DNA from: Strigops habroptila
Lineage: Eukaryota; Chordata; Aves; Psittaciformes; Psittacidae
Direction of reading: 5' to 3'
Assembly (NCBI RefSeq): GCF_004027225.2
Contig: NC_044278.2
Span: forward strand, 56,041,743 to 56,105,742
Length of the DNA: 64,000 bases
Made by a program: the position numbers and the translations under genes. Positions 26,169-39,574 of this stretch are shown piece after piece (position 1 is the stretch's first letter; each line of letters starts with the position of its first letter). The notes under the pieces are model-generated. The model was not told the origin of the DNA, made no database searches, and saw only the letters and a program-made list of their open reading frames with translations.

Positions 26169-28396
26169 TCTGCTACAGCATCACAGTGCTACTGCATACT
26201 GTAGACAAACAGAAATAGAATCTTAGAACCATGAAATCAACATAACAAAAATTAAATAACACAAATGGGGAGAAAAGTAGCTCCTCAATCAGTTCTTCCA
26301 CTGGAGAGATAAGTTATGACATAATACCACAGCTTGTAGGTTTGAGAGAAGGACTTCCCATCTTCATTGTAAATTTGAGACTGCAAGCTCCTTTCTGCTC
26401 TCTCATGTAAGTTTGGATAAGATCCAAAGTAACAGAGCAGAAATTGAGCTTCTGGAAGATAGTTTGCTACTACATTTGAGTGCCTAATATTAATCTCCTA
26501 TATTGATAATTAGGTTTGAGAATAAAAGTGAAACTCAGAAGTGCTTAGCTAGTTTAGATTCAGCTTCAGTGGGATATACTGTCCACAAACATATCTGCAA
26601 CATGATCCATTTCTATTCAAAAGTTTAAAGTTTTACACAGATTTAAGTCCTTAAAACTTCAGGTACCTACATTTTATATTTCATCATTTTTTTATTTATC
26701 ATTCTACCCTTACAGATTATACATAGGTTTTTTCAGCTGTAACCAAGAAATTTCTCTACACCATATACTCATTAACCATCCTAACAAGACTGTCTACTAC
26801 GAAAGAGATACAGTATGCAGTTTTTAAATTGGTATCTTGATGCATCTTTCCATCTTGGTGCCTTAAGATATTCTGAACTCAAATTTAAGGGATAAGTAAA
26901 CTAGTCATGTTTTGACTGTGCCACAACAATCTTCCAAGAACCACTGGTTCCTTCTATTATTTTTTCCTTTCCTCCTATGCGAAGCAGTTCTGATCCAATG
27001 CTTGCTTAATTATTATTCCACATACATTTCCAGCACCCAAAAAGACTTTGAAAAGTAAGCATCCTTACCATTGTCCCCATTGTTTTTTAATAGAGTACCC
27101 ACTCCTAAAGTATATGGAAATGCAAGCCAGAGGATAGATCTTTTGATAAATTATTCCCTGGACAAGTCATTTTGGTACACAGTTGGGGAAGGGCAAGATA
27201 ATTAGGTATTTATTAGTTCAAGAATGAAGCAGGTACTCTCATTGCTTGATATTCAGTGCTTCATCTGAAATATGATCATTTCATACTCCAAATATGTGGC
27301 CAAGTTTGTCCCAGCACACAATTTGTTCTGCTTGTACTTGTCAGATTTCCCATTGCCAGGGGGCATAGGAGTCTCTGGCTACCCAGTATTTGACACGCTG
27401 CAATAATTTGCATTCTCCCATATACACAGGCAAAACCAAACAATCAGGCTGAATGACCACGTTTCAAATTCAGGAGCTTTTGTTCAAAACCACAAAACAT
27501 ACATGCAGTGCATTTATTAGATTCTTATATGGGCATTGTACACAACAGCATTTGAATGTCACTGTAAACAAGAGAAAGTAATCGCTTTGAAGAGGTTAGT
27601 GTAAAAGCTTTAAGTAAATTAAGATATTAACAAGTCCTCTGTTTCCAAGCTGTATTAAGGAAAAATTCAGCCTAGCTTACAAGAAGAAATACTGTACTGA
27701 TTTCAAACTTGAAGTTGCACAAGCAGCCACAGTAACCCATACCTCCATAACTACATAAAGATCCTGCTTGCTTTCTAAATCTGAATGTATTGCTATAGAA
27801 CAGAGAAATGTGCTGGAGTTAAGACTGCAACAAGTGACCATTCTTTTGCTAAGTTTGCTACATCACACTATCTCACAGAATCCTTCAGTTTCTCCTGCCT
27901 TTGCACATGCAGTATAGCTATGTACAACTTCTTCAAAATTGTACTTTAAGGCTAAAGATTGTTAATAACTCAGTGAAAGAAGAGTAACCACTGAAGAGAT
28001 GATGAATTTCAAATACACTGATAGTGTGTGATGACTCTCATTAACTCCATATTACGAAGCTCTGTATATCCGACTGACTCTTGAAACATTAATTCAAGAA
28101 TTTTCTTGACACTAGCTTTGCTTCATACTTAATTTTTTTCCTATGATGGCTATTTTGCTGTTCAATATCTACAGCATTTTGTGGTAGACAACACAGAGGA
28201 TAATACTGGCTTGTAGGTTTGTTCCTTTCTTGAAGAGACACAAAAGATTCATCTGAAAAACAGAGCTGTAGCTGAAAACAGAACTAAATCCACAGTAAAA
28301 ACAACTTCTCCCAGTGGTATTTGCCTTTTTCAAAAGCTAGTATTGATGCTAAAACAAGTAGCCCAGATAAAAAATTTTTGTTAGCAAGTCACTTAC

Positions 28397-28464
28397 CATA
28401 TTTATTGATGATACAGGACCAATGCTGTTGACATAAATGTCAACATCAATAACTGTTGGTTTTA
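28397..28464 (-). CDS. GABRG3: GABRG3 exon 3 (68 bp), first beta strand region
   Basis: This exon completes Ile68 and reads [19 protein letters not shown] then INM, residues 68-90. It matches mammalian gamma-3 ([20 protein letters not shown]), whereas gamma-2, as I recall it, has [20 protein letters not shown]. It forms the first beta strand and following loop of the extracellular domain. The acceptor is a T-rich tract ending cacag and the donor ATATG/gtaagt. The 68-bp length equals that of the homologous exon in other GABA-A subunits and it ends in phase 0. It is too short for a simple open-frame search. Exon 4, which should begin with Glu-Tyr, is not found to the left. Confidence 0.96.
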
Positions 28465-31400
28465 CTGTGAAAAAAAAAAGAAAAAAATTATTTTGCAAAA
28501 ACATAAGTAATCACTTTAAATATTTTCCTCACCAATAACTGTAAGTTTTACTCTTCAGGTGGAACTACTGTGAAATATGGATTATATATTTTTTAAGGAA
28601 GACAAGGTTCTTTTCCTCATATCAAACAAAAATTGTTGTAAATTACAGCCTGTACCACTTTATCATCATGATCCGCATTTATCTCAGCAGCAATTTGTTA
28701 AAGAAACTTCCAGTGCTAAGCACGGTGGCTCAAAGTCAAAACGTAACATGACTGACTTGAAACTGCATTAAAAATAATGCAGCATATCACTTTTTCCCAC
28801 CATCTCAACACACAGGTCCTTTAGTATGCTTGCTCCACACCAAAAAATCTTTCCAGATTTTCTCGTCTCATTGGCCCTGAAATCATCCTGACTTAGAGCA
28901 AAATTACTATGAAATCCATTTATCTAAGCCTAAGCAATTCTTCTTGTTTCCATTTAGATTCATTCCCTCCACCCACGTTGCCTTTGCACTCATTCATCCA
29001 AGGGTTTTTCAATTTGATTTGGTTCAGTCCATGCAACTTTCTCACACGATCCTCCATGTTTTCAGACTTCCAGGATTTAACAGGCCAAGACAAGCTCTGT
29101 ACTCCTTTCTTTAGCTGAGGCCACTAGGATTTATTTTCCTTTTAGTATTTTTGGTTCAGTACCTGCTGAACATTATTCAGATAGCTCTTACTGGTGGTGT
29201 AGCCTGACTCTAATGCCACTCTTACATTGAAAGACATGTTTGTCTTTTACTTATGCTGTCCTCCTCTGACCTCACAGGGTATACATTAACCTCTAAATTG
29301 ATATAAATTGGTATTTTATTTTCTACAGAGTTCGCCGACCCAAAACTACGTAAGTATTAATCCTGTTACAACCTACATAGTCAGACCTGATGGAAACTTG
29401 GACCTAGTAGGCCAACAGCTTCTGTTAGATATCTCCCTTTCCTATAGAGGATTCACCCCTATGCATGGTCTTCAAAAACCTCCAGAGAGCAATTCAAACC
29501 ACTGAAATTTAGGAACTATGCTGAACTCAAGACTTTTTTTTTTTTCCCCACTTCTCCCCAAGCCCCCTAGAATGAGGAAATGCAGATACATCAGCCACTC
29601 AAAACTCAGAGAGCTCTCCTTGAGGAAGCTACTAAGCAGAGAAATGAGGAACAGTTAAATACCACAGTTCTGTGGGAAGATTATCTCAGGGGAATAACAG
29701 TTAATTTGTCTAAAGCTAAAGAAGCCATCCCGCACAAAGCTGAAGACAGACAGGAATCTTCACATGTAAAGATGACTTTTTTTTTCCGCCATCCCCCAAA
29801 TTTCAGACTAACAATGTGATGCTGAAGAATTTTAAAGTACCTTAAAAGTTAGAAAGGCAGACTGGCTTGTCATGTAAGACTTTGGTATGCACATATGATT
29901 AGGAAGACTAGATCCAATATTGCAAAAACATACATTAAAGTGGGTATGAATAGTGGTTAACGATGATAACCATTCCATTGAAATCATAAAGTACCACACA
30001 CTTCTTTGACTGCATATGGTCAAAACATCCAGGATTATTTATGGTCACAGTTTCAAATTGTCTGAAGTACTAGCTTATAAACTTGGATCTTCCCTTGAGC
30101 AAAAGAAAATCTGAACTCAGCTGAACAAGCACAACTGATTAATGCAACTGTAATTGTACCCAGCTAATAATGAAATAGGAGTCTAGCAGCTTCTGGTAAT
30201 GAGACTTCCCTCAAAATGCAGTAATAAATGTCATTACATAGGAATTGGTAATAGCGGGGAACTACAGCTAGCTCTTTTACTGAGATAGCATATGTGGAAT
30301 AAATGGCTCTGATCTTTCTTAGGCTTATACACATATCTAGCTTGAAGTTCAACACTAAGGAGTTCTGGTGAGCATTAATGGGACTAAACAGTGGTGTAAA
30401 TTGGCACTCGATTGAACTTCAGCAGGATCAGGGACAAAGTTCGGGACCAGAACACAGTGCTTGGATCCATTTTTGTTTAATGATTGCAGCTAAGTATATA
30501 AACAGATTATGTGATGATAATTTCTCCTGAATGTACTGGGCCAAAAATGAAGAAATGTTTGCTAATGCTAAAGAGAATTTGGTCTTACAGTAAAAACCTA
30601 ACCTTGAAACAGAACAAAACTAAGCAGCAGGCAGTTCTTATGTCAAACTAAATCAGCATCTAACCTCAAACATTCACAGTGAAATTCAAATTAAAAGCAA
30701 ACAAATAAATAAATAAATACATGTAAGCTATTATATTACTACTACAACAAAAAAGACTGAAAGTTCCTTTGAATTATATTTTATTTTCCTAGGCAGAGGC
30801 AGAAAATACAATTGTAATAAAATTGTATGGCAAATGTGTGTTCAGGTTTTGAAAGAAAAGACAGAAGAGTACAGTTGTTGTTGCACGTAGTCTCTCATGG
30901 ATATAAACAGATATAAACTGGGAGAACCATCAGGTATAGATTTTAGATTTTTTTTATCAAAGGATTTCAATTCAAAATACCAAACATGCTGAGGCAAAGA
31001 TTTTAAGATTATTTCCTCCAAAATGCATTGTAGAAAAGAAAATAACTGAGGCTTAAAGTTATCATATCTTATTAGGAAAAATTCACCCTCTACCAGTCTT
31101 CAAAATAAACTGAGTTTAATGGAAAGACACAAATAGTTACATTACCAGTTATTTCAAGGCCTGCTCAGTTTTTCATTATACTACATTCATGTGTGAACAC
31201 TTAGCTCATGGACTGATTTAAGCCATGCGTTGAGCTGCTGAGCTGCAGATAGAGCCTTTTCTCTTGCACTAGGAAAGTCCTCACAGTCTCGACTGATCTT
31301 TAATATATGGTAGTTAACTTTCCCTAAAAGACAACGTCAGCACATCCAAGTAACTGCAGTGTTATGCTGCTACACAGTGCTAGGGTTAGCTAACTGCTTA

Positions 31401-32834
31401 TCACAATCATTTCATCTTCAAATATGTTGGATTTAACTGAGGAAGAAAATTATCAAGCCAACCAAAATATCTGCAAACAAAACTAAGGTCACACTAATAG
31501 TCCCCATCTGATCTAATGCCATGGCTTTGAGACAGACAGAACGTTTATATGCCAGTCAGCGTTGTGACTATCACATTGCAAAGATACATCCAACTGAAAT
31601 TTGTATAAAAACGTTAGTTCAAAAGACACCCAGCCACAGGAGTCATGAATTCAACACCGCCTGCAAAGCTCACTTCAGAAGCCAGGTGGGCAGTTAGACA
31701 GTTAGTGTAAAGCTAGGTCATGTACGTCTGGACAACAACAAAACACAGAAACAGCTAGAATAATGCCCTGATCACAAATACCCATGCAGACCTACTACAG
31801 GATTTGTGTAGTCCTGCTTTATAGATTTACACTGGTGAAATAAACAGTATTAGGAGAACTTTTAAAGACTTATGAAGAAATCAAAAAAGGGATTGCTATA
31901 CAGTTTCACAAGTAATGTAAGGAATAAACTCTGCAGTAAGTTCCTGCCATTTTGCTTATTTAGTACTTTAAAATTTCCTGTCCTTTTAAAGCATCTTTTC
32001 TTTTTTGGTAGTTCTCTGCTATCTAGAATTGATGCTTATTTCATGACTGAAATCATTTTGTTTCCTTCCTACAGAAAGCTTCCTCCACATTTAAGTCTAA
32101 CCAAATAGCATTTATTTTCCTGCCCAAATCATAAATATTTTGATTAATTTTTAAAAGTTTTAACGTTTATCAATATTTTATTGGAAGTTCATTTAAACAC
32201 GAGCTCTTATAAATTTTAAATAAAATTTAAATTATTTTTTGTTGAGAATTAACCTTTCTTACACTGTTCAAGCAACTCCCAGGTCTAAATGATTCTGGTT
32301 TTACCCAAAACAGAGGTGGTAAAAATGTTATGGATCAATACACACATATTTATAGAAGCAAAGCAATTAGCACCAGATTTTTAGAAGGCACGCAACCACG
32401 TAACAAACAGAATATGAGCTCTGTTCCAGAAATACATAGCCACTTAAACTCTGCCTAAGTTCCACAAGACTTCTGAATGCACAAGACTAATGAGATTGGC
32501 TCTACGGTAATGAGATATTTTTTTAAATTACTCTATAATTATATTTTACATTATCTCATTAGCACATAAATTGCTATTTTAAAATTGGGATAAAGCTGTA
32601 ATAAATCATTACACAGTTATCGGTAGCTGTAGTAGTAGTGATTATAGTGTTAATTTTTACTTTGCATTAGTGATTATGATTATTAATATTTTCCTACATG
32701 ACCTTACAGGCAACATCCAATTACCTGTTTGTTCCTGTAAAACAAACTGCTACACTAACAAGTCACTTACCAGGGGTAACTGTGGTCAGCTAAAACTTCT
32801 ATATTTTAGGACAAATTACCGCATTTGAAGAAAG

Positions 32835-33042
32835 ACATAGGAAGTGTTGAGTCACCATCCCTGGAGGTATTTAAAATGGCACTTTAGATGTGGCACTTAG
32901 GGACATGGTTTAGTGGTGGACTTGGCAGTGCTAGGTTAGTGGTTGGGCTCAACCATTAAGGGCCTTTTCCAACCTAAATGGATCTTAAGGGCCTTTTCCA
33001 ACCTAAATGATTCTATGATTCTATTCTATGATTCTACAAAGG
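32835..33042 (+). mobile_element. CR1 LINE 3' end with tandem-duplicated terminus
   Basis: This is a diverged CR1 3' end. Landmarks are tccctggaggtatttaaaa, gggacatggtttagtggtgg, gttgggctcaaccattaagg, ggccttttccaacctaaat and the terminal repeat attctatgattctattctat. A unit of about 24 bp (taagggccttttccaacc plus taaatg) is present twice, at about 32957-32980 and 32985-33008. The terminal ATTCTATG repeats are characteristic of avian CR1. Orientation is plus, opposite to GABRG3. Confidence 0.93.
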
Positions 33043-33065
33043 TATCAGTGAGGAAAATAAAGGGG

Positions 33066-33086
33066 AAAAAAAAAAAAAAAAAAAAT
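33066..33086 (+). repeat. Poly(A) tract, 21 bases
   Basis: This is an uninterrupted A run shortly after the CR1 3' end. CR1 elements normally end in ATTCTATG repeats rather than poly(A), so it is probably an independent homopolymer. Confidence 0.85.
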
Positions 33087-36000
33087 GCACCACAAAAACC
33101 AGACTCATTCTTCCTGCATAGAAGAGAATGGGCTTGAACAGATGGAGGTCCAAGACCTCCACTTGCTACAGCCAGAGAAACTCTGACAGAAGTGTCATTC
33201 CTATGTTTTAGGTTAGGATCAAACTACCAAAACATGACTGCAAATGAAAATCAAAAGGATAATCAAAAGCTGAGTGTAGACTTGAAAGGAAGTTTGGATG
33301 ACAGCAATAGCAGGATGAGAACACAGTCCTCTGAACAGCGCAGTTGATTCACATGCTAGGTTTTGTTGTCATTTTGTCCAGAAGTGTGAATGACAGCACG
33401 CACATAAATGGACTCCCTCAATTAACTATGAATCACTTTTATTCTTCATATCTCACCATCAACATCAATCAGTCTTCAGCACTTTTATCTTTCCTTTACC
33501 TCGTTTACCTTTCTCTAACGCACAAGCTGTAATTTTTCCAGTATTATATTTTGGGGGGAACGAAATCTGTAGATCTTATTGGCTAGGCTGGTTTTACAAT
33601 CAATTCCTAAGGTTTCCATTTTTGTTTTACTTACAATCATAGGAGAGGTGATATCACGTAACTGAAAAATAATAGAATTTGTTCCTGCAAAGTCTATCAA
33701 GCTAGCAATCAGTCTGGATGAACAACAGCAGTCATAAGAAAACCACACAACCGCAAAAAAGAGCAACAATATTTTAAAATAATATATGCAGAAAGTTTTC
33801 CTTGTTTAAAGATGACAGAATAATTTATTAGTTTATGCCTTAACCTCAAAACGGTAACTGCAGCACTGTATATCCACCCAATTTAGAAATAGTTCCTAGA
33901 ACCCTCTTTAATTTAAAATAAATAAATAAATAAAAAATACTTTTAGATACACATCTACACTTGGAAGAGCCAGCATAGTCTAGGTAATCACAGAAGGGAG
34001 GTGAGCAAAACAAGGGATTTTCTTATGTGATTAATATTTCAGACTTTTCCTTACTCTTACCTAGCTTTCAATCTGTGTCATCTCCAGTATGGCATGCTAT
34101 ACTCCCAACCTCCTCTCAGATTTCTTAGATGAAGTTACGGGAAAGAAGAGAAAATACGAACTAGCAGCTGCTACATATAGGTTCAAGTCTGACAGTTCAG
34201 ATGAAGAGTCTGGCAAACATTAACTGTCAATCAAACTTTCCTACCTACAATGCCATTCAAGATAAATGTTCAGTCTGAGCTTGTACCAAGCCACTTCAGC
34301 AAGTAATTGCTGTCAGGAAATAAAACTCTAAATTAAAGTTATCTCTGTAAATTAATTATTTGCATTATCAAAGAGAAGCTGGTATTGCAACGGACTTTAC
34401 TCTTGAGTATTTGGGTGAAAGACCTCTCTCTCCAACACAGAACCAGTACATGTTTGTCAACCCAATAGTCTACATGCAAGACATAAGTGTTGTAAAGATA
34501 CAAGCGGCACATTAGAAACGAGACAAAAAAGCAGTTTTATCTCCAGAGAACAGTATTACTGGGATTAAATTATGAGATTAGTTTCAGAAAAACAAAGTGT
34601 TTGAATACCGAAATATTTCTATGTACTGAAGTACACTAAGCTCCAAATTAAAGTTTTGCTTTCCAGCTATTGATTTAAACTAGGTGTTCTAAAAAAATGA
34701 AACCAAAAGAAAAAAAATCAAACCCATTAAGTAATATTAAAAAAAATAAAACCACAATCTTTACTTTTTAAGCAGAAACATTAAATTGGAGGGCTTCAGG
34801 GTCATTGCACTGGACTGTGATTTCTCTACATTCCATCGCATTGGAATAAAATTTCTCTACATTCTTTTAGTATGACACATTAAGAATTTTACCTGAGAAA
34901 AGGATGAGTAAAAAGTAGGGTGTTTCCCCTGACAGTTGAGAAGCTGTGAATCAAACCAGGTCAGAAAACTCCATGGTTAAACGATTAAAGAAGCATAACA
35001 TAGGCATTAAAAAACTCACTGTTGACAGTCTACCCTAAACAGAAACATTCCGATTGTAGATTTTGAAAGACCCTATGTTTGACGCACTATACTGGCACGA
35101 GGCAAGGATTAGGGGCAACCAACACGTGTTTATGTTTTAAAACTTAAACTTGAATCACAGTTTTCAAAATCTAAAACTGGGACTTTGGAGTGGACAGAGA
35201 CCACTCCACTCCTCACTTACTAGCCTTGCTGTTAATATTCTAGAAATGTTTATGGCAAAGGATGCAGAAGAAAGCATCAATTACTGAAGATGCTAGAGAA
35301 TTATAACTCCTGCAGACAATCGAGAAGTCTTTTCTATCCTCCCACCTAGAACAGAGATTGTTCTTGTTTGCATTGAATAGCAGCCCTTTACTCAGGAATA
35401 TTCCTCTCCTTGCATAGGTGTGCTTATATGTAATGCATGGGAGATGGCTGACACCCAAATAGTCTTCATATTTACCCACTCACTTATGGACAGCTAATGG
35501 ATTTCTAGTTTAATGGCTGAATCAGAACAAAAGTTTTCTGAAACTTTCAAAAAAAAAAAAAAAAGAAAAAAAAAGAGAAAGGAAAATATCAGTGAGAACA
35601 ATTGAAATTGATTTTTGTCTTATGATATTTTTCAGCTCCTGAGCTCTCACTATCTTCAGCCCTGTTTCCTAGCTGAGTCTTAGCCACAACGTCCTTACCA
35701 ATGCAATTTTCTTCTTTCATATAAACCTACATTAGACAAATCTCCACAATTTTCTGCAGTGCCCAATACTACAGAAGTTGGATCCAGGACTATGGCTTTC
35801 CCCTCCTGAGTGCTGCCATAATACAAACAGAAGTTACTCACTCTCTCCTCATTGTGTACTACTTTTACACACTGATTAGCTCTTCAGGTACAACTGTCTA
35901 TTAACAATCCCTAAGTGAAAACTGTCCTTCTCACTACTTCGTGTTATAAGAAGTCTAACACAGTCTTTTGTAGGCTACCTTTAAAAAAAGACTTACAGCA

Positions 36001-36708
36001 GGAAGTAGTAATTTGGTTGGCCTTGCATGACAGTTTACAGCTTTCTCTGCACTGTGATTTGGGAAATATTTTCATCTGTGAGGCAATAAGCAACCCTCTG
36101 TCACCACATATGGGGAAACCTTGCTGGAGCTAATTTAAAGACTATCAGGTGTGGCAATCAGCAGCTAGCAAAAATAACCTGACAGCCACAGTAATAGCCT
36201 GTGGTGCGCTTCAGGGTTCATTTCTGTGTGGCGTGCTAGAAGGGCGGGTGCACAGAAGAAAGGTTATGATACTGCTTCAGAACTCAGGGTTTTCATAAGG
36301 ATTGCGCTGGAAAATGAATATCTTTAAAAATCAACAGAATGAAAGTTGTGCCTATTCACCCAACAAATCTGCTCCTTCCATACACTGAGAAACTGCTTAA
36401 ATCAGTTACAGAGACAACTTTCAACTGCTTAAAAAAAAAACCCTGCTGTTAGATGCTATCAAGCCAACAAGACAGAACTTAGTCCTCTGTGTTTGCCGAC
36501 ACAAACAAGCCTACCTATTTCTACCAGCTATGCTTGTTCAAACCTATTCAAGGTACTGAGAGCCACAAAGCTGTTTGTAAGGCTGCTCTCCTCTTCAGAA
36601 ATTTGGCTAATGGTTATAAAGATACTTGGGAAACAAAGGAAACCAACTTAACTCTCAAGACGTTTAGAACTGGTGGAATCAGAAGATATATAGGCTTTAA
36701 GTTATGGG

Positions 36709-36774
36709 GTGTATGTATGTGTGTATATGCATATATATACACATATATACGTATAAATATATACACTTACATAC
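36709..36774 (+). repeat. Mixed TG/TA/CA microsatellite
   Basis: This is alternating purine-pyrimidine sequence of about 65 bp (gtatgtatgtgtgtatatgc, then atatatacacatatatac, then ataaatatatacacttac). It is nearly self-complementary around its middle and is likely length-variable. It lies in GABRG3 intron 2. Confidence 0.85.
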
Positions 36775-39538
36775 TTCAAAGTGAATTTATTTGGACTTAT
36801 AAATACACAATACAGGGGACCACTAAAGGCTGTGGGATAGAATAAATCTAGAGGATCCAAGAAGTACCCAAGAGTTACTGCAGGATAATAAAAAAAGGAG
36901 GGAAAAGCAGGCGTGAGTGGGGAAGGCACCTCAGAAGGCAAGCTGATGAAGCTTTCTTCAACATGTGCAATTCAGAGCTTTCCCTAAAATAATGGTACAT
37001 TTGAGAAACAGCAGATGCAAACATGCAATACAAATTATCTTCATACTCTTTTCTACCCTTTCAGTGAATATTATCAGTAAAATCAGTATTACTCATGCTT
37101 ATTCTGTCTCTCCCATAATGCTCTTGCCTCAAGTCTGATTTAATGTCAGCTTGAGGTGTTTTTTTTTTTAAGTAAGAAGGCAGGCAGCTTAGAAACCAGG
37201 TACTAGAAAGCATAGAAAGAATAAATGAATACAATAAATTACCACATTTAAACAAGACTTCTATATGAAATTTGGCCTTTTCAGTTCTTGTTAACCACTA
37301 CAAGAAATATCAGTTGAAAAACTTGCTGTCAGCTAAGTAATTCTGAGGCACAGGAAGTTCTGTCTTGTTTGGATTTTATCTTATTATTTTAGCTTTATTT
37401 CTTATATTTATGACCACACTCTACCTTCAATTTCCCTGGGTAGTTTGAGTACACTACAGCATAGTCCTTTCCAGTTGGCTTTTTTCTTACCAGCATTATT
37501 TTGCTCCAGCCTCTGAACTGGAAATTAACTGAAACTATTAAACTTTCCCTGGCAGACTATAAATAACTGTAAAGATCATTGGTACAGCCTGAAATGCAGT
37601 GGAAATAACTTCTGTGGGCTTTTTACCTACAATGTTGTCACTGAAAGTCAGGAGAATAAAACTCCTTAACACCGATGCAGCATTAAGCAGCAGGCATTCT
37701 TCTATTGCAGTGCTGGGTGCTAGGTGCAATTTCCACAAATCAAGCACACCCAATGATGATTTCATCATTACGTTTATACACAAAAGTTATAGGATAGTAC
37801 ATTCCCAGTTACAATGATTGGTTAGTGATTTACATACGATTATAATATCTGCAGTGTCATTCTCTTCTGTTACTACGCTTTCACGGGGGAAGGGTCTTCA
37901 CCTGGGCAAGGGTCTTCTCAATTTGTGGGTGTGTTTTTTAGTATTGTAGTGAAGGCAATTTACTTCAGGTCACCTTAAACGTAAGTTCTGTTGCCAAGTT
38001 GGCTGGCTAGATTTCTACCTTGCCAGGTTGTCAAATAACTCATCTTATATACAACAGACCCTAAGTGCTTTGGTTATGCTCTAGAAAGTAAGCACTAAGG
38101 CTAATATGTCACAGACAACATGGACTTCAAGCAGCACAGCATCTGATTTCAAGTAACACAGCAACCCATGCTAACATAAAGGCTAACTTCTTAAATCAAG
38201 ATGTTCCTATAGATAACTATTTCACAAACACAAAACAGAAAGATTCAGTAGAACTTAAGATAATCTGCAACAATGTTTTTAGGCATTTTTTAAAAATGCT
38301 AAACCAGAAAGTTATCGCTTTCCTAACACCACTTTTTCACATTAGGAACACCATGCGGAAAGCTAGTGGACAGTAGTTTTGTCTGTTTGTACCTAACAAG
38401 TGTGTGTAACTCCTTATTCTAGTCCTGTTTTGTTCTGGTGAAGGTGTTTTAGGAGCTGGGGAAAGGGGCAGGTAATCACAGGAAGGCCGGAGAGCATCTG
38501 GTCAGACTGCAGTATGTGTGGTTTTGAATACCCTTTGCACTGGAATTAGAGGGCTGGGGTAACTAACTGCTTGTTAGAGATGCTCAGGGAACAGTTTTGT
38601 TCTCTAAAACTTACGGGTGAAATAAAATGTTTTCTTTCACATTAGTAGGTTGAGATAAAGAGGGAAGCTTGGAGTTCAGCTCAGCTTATGAACTAATCTT
38701 AACATTACCATTCCCTTGTTATCACTGAAATTTTGGCCCACATTAGTTATTGCTTCTTAATGAACAAGAGAAAAAAAGATCTTTTCTTTGAGGTAAGCAA
38801 ACCAGCTACCAATGAAAGACAACTCTTAAGATTTACTGCTCTTCGTGCTCCAGATGAGAACTGCAGCTCTGAGCCTGGTCTGAGATTTTCATCCTCCCTT
38901 TATTAATGGCACACTTTAGAAACCTCTCCCATATTAAGCTTTTTTGTGGGTAAGATGACTTTCACAATGGAAGAAAATGATAGTGTATTATCTTCCAGAT
39001 GTAAAGCTCATTCAGGGAATGTGACTAGCAAAACTTTCACTTTGGAAGAACACATTGTTACAAGCTTTCTGTCTGTTTCAGGAAACCTATGTTCCATATG
39101 AAGATAATAAAGCTAGCTTTTATTATCCAGGACTCCACTGTGGACCAAGCTGTCTATTAAGGAAGGCGAGAGGGAAGGTTTCATTAAAGTGAACTGACTT
39201 TGAAGGAAATAGGTTTTGTCATGTACTATTTAATTTACCTGTAGGTTGCTTCATTGGTTTTTTTGTGGTTTGTGTTTGGTTTTTTTTAATAGAACTTGAA
39301 TTTTAAATGAGTTAGTCACAAATAGGGCAATGGCAAAAACCTGGTTTGTTAACAGAACCTAAATAAGACTGAGATTTTTTATTTTTTTTTTAGCTGAAAT
39401 TATCATCATTCTACTCTGTGGCCTGTTGGTTTGCCTATTATGTCTGTTCTTATTTTACCAATAAAGAGGAAGTAAAATTTCAGAGCCAGAACTTATTCCT
39501 ACTAAATGTCAGGACTTAAGCCAGTGTGACATAGGAGG

Positions 39539-39540
<2 letters not shown>

Positions 39541-39571
<31 letters not shown>
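39541..39571 (+). repeat. Poly(A) tract, 31 bases
   Basis: This is an uninterrupted run of 31 A on the plus strand, between ggagggc and tcactcttgc, in GABRG3 intron 2. An AATAAA lies about 80 bp upstream at about 39460. It could be a retroposed tail, but no coding similarity precedes it, so I treat it as a homopolymer. Confidence 0.9.

Positions 39572-39574
<3 letters not shown>

Larger units (their letters stand above)
1..28396 (-). other. GABRG3: GABRG3 intron 3, partial (at least 28.4 kb)
   Basis: This begins with gtaagtgac at 28396 and continues past the left edge. I looked for the next exon by its expected motifs (FFAQTW, WIPDT, LLRIW) on the minus strand and saw none. The stretch holds a CR1 relic (7000-8071), two solo LTRs (8333-8963 and 9301-9625), palindromes at 4321-4420, 10033-10054 and 21692-21711, homopolymer tracts and an unassigned open frame at 1725-2027. 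From 9626 to 28396 the DNA is AT-rich, apart from the short elements listed. Confidence 0.85.
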
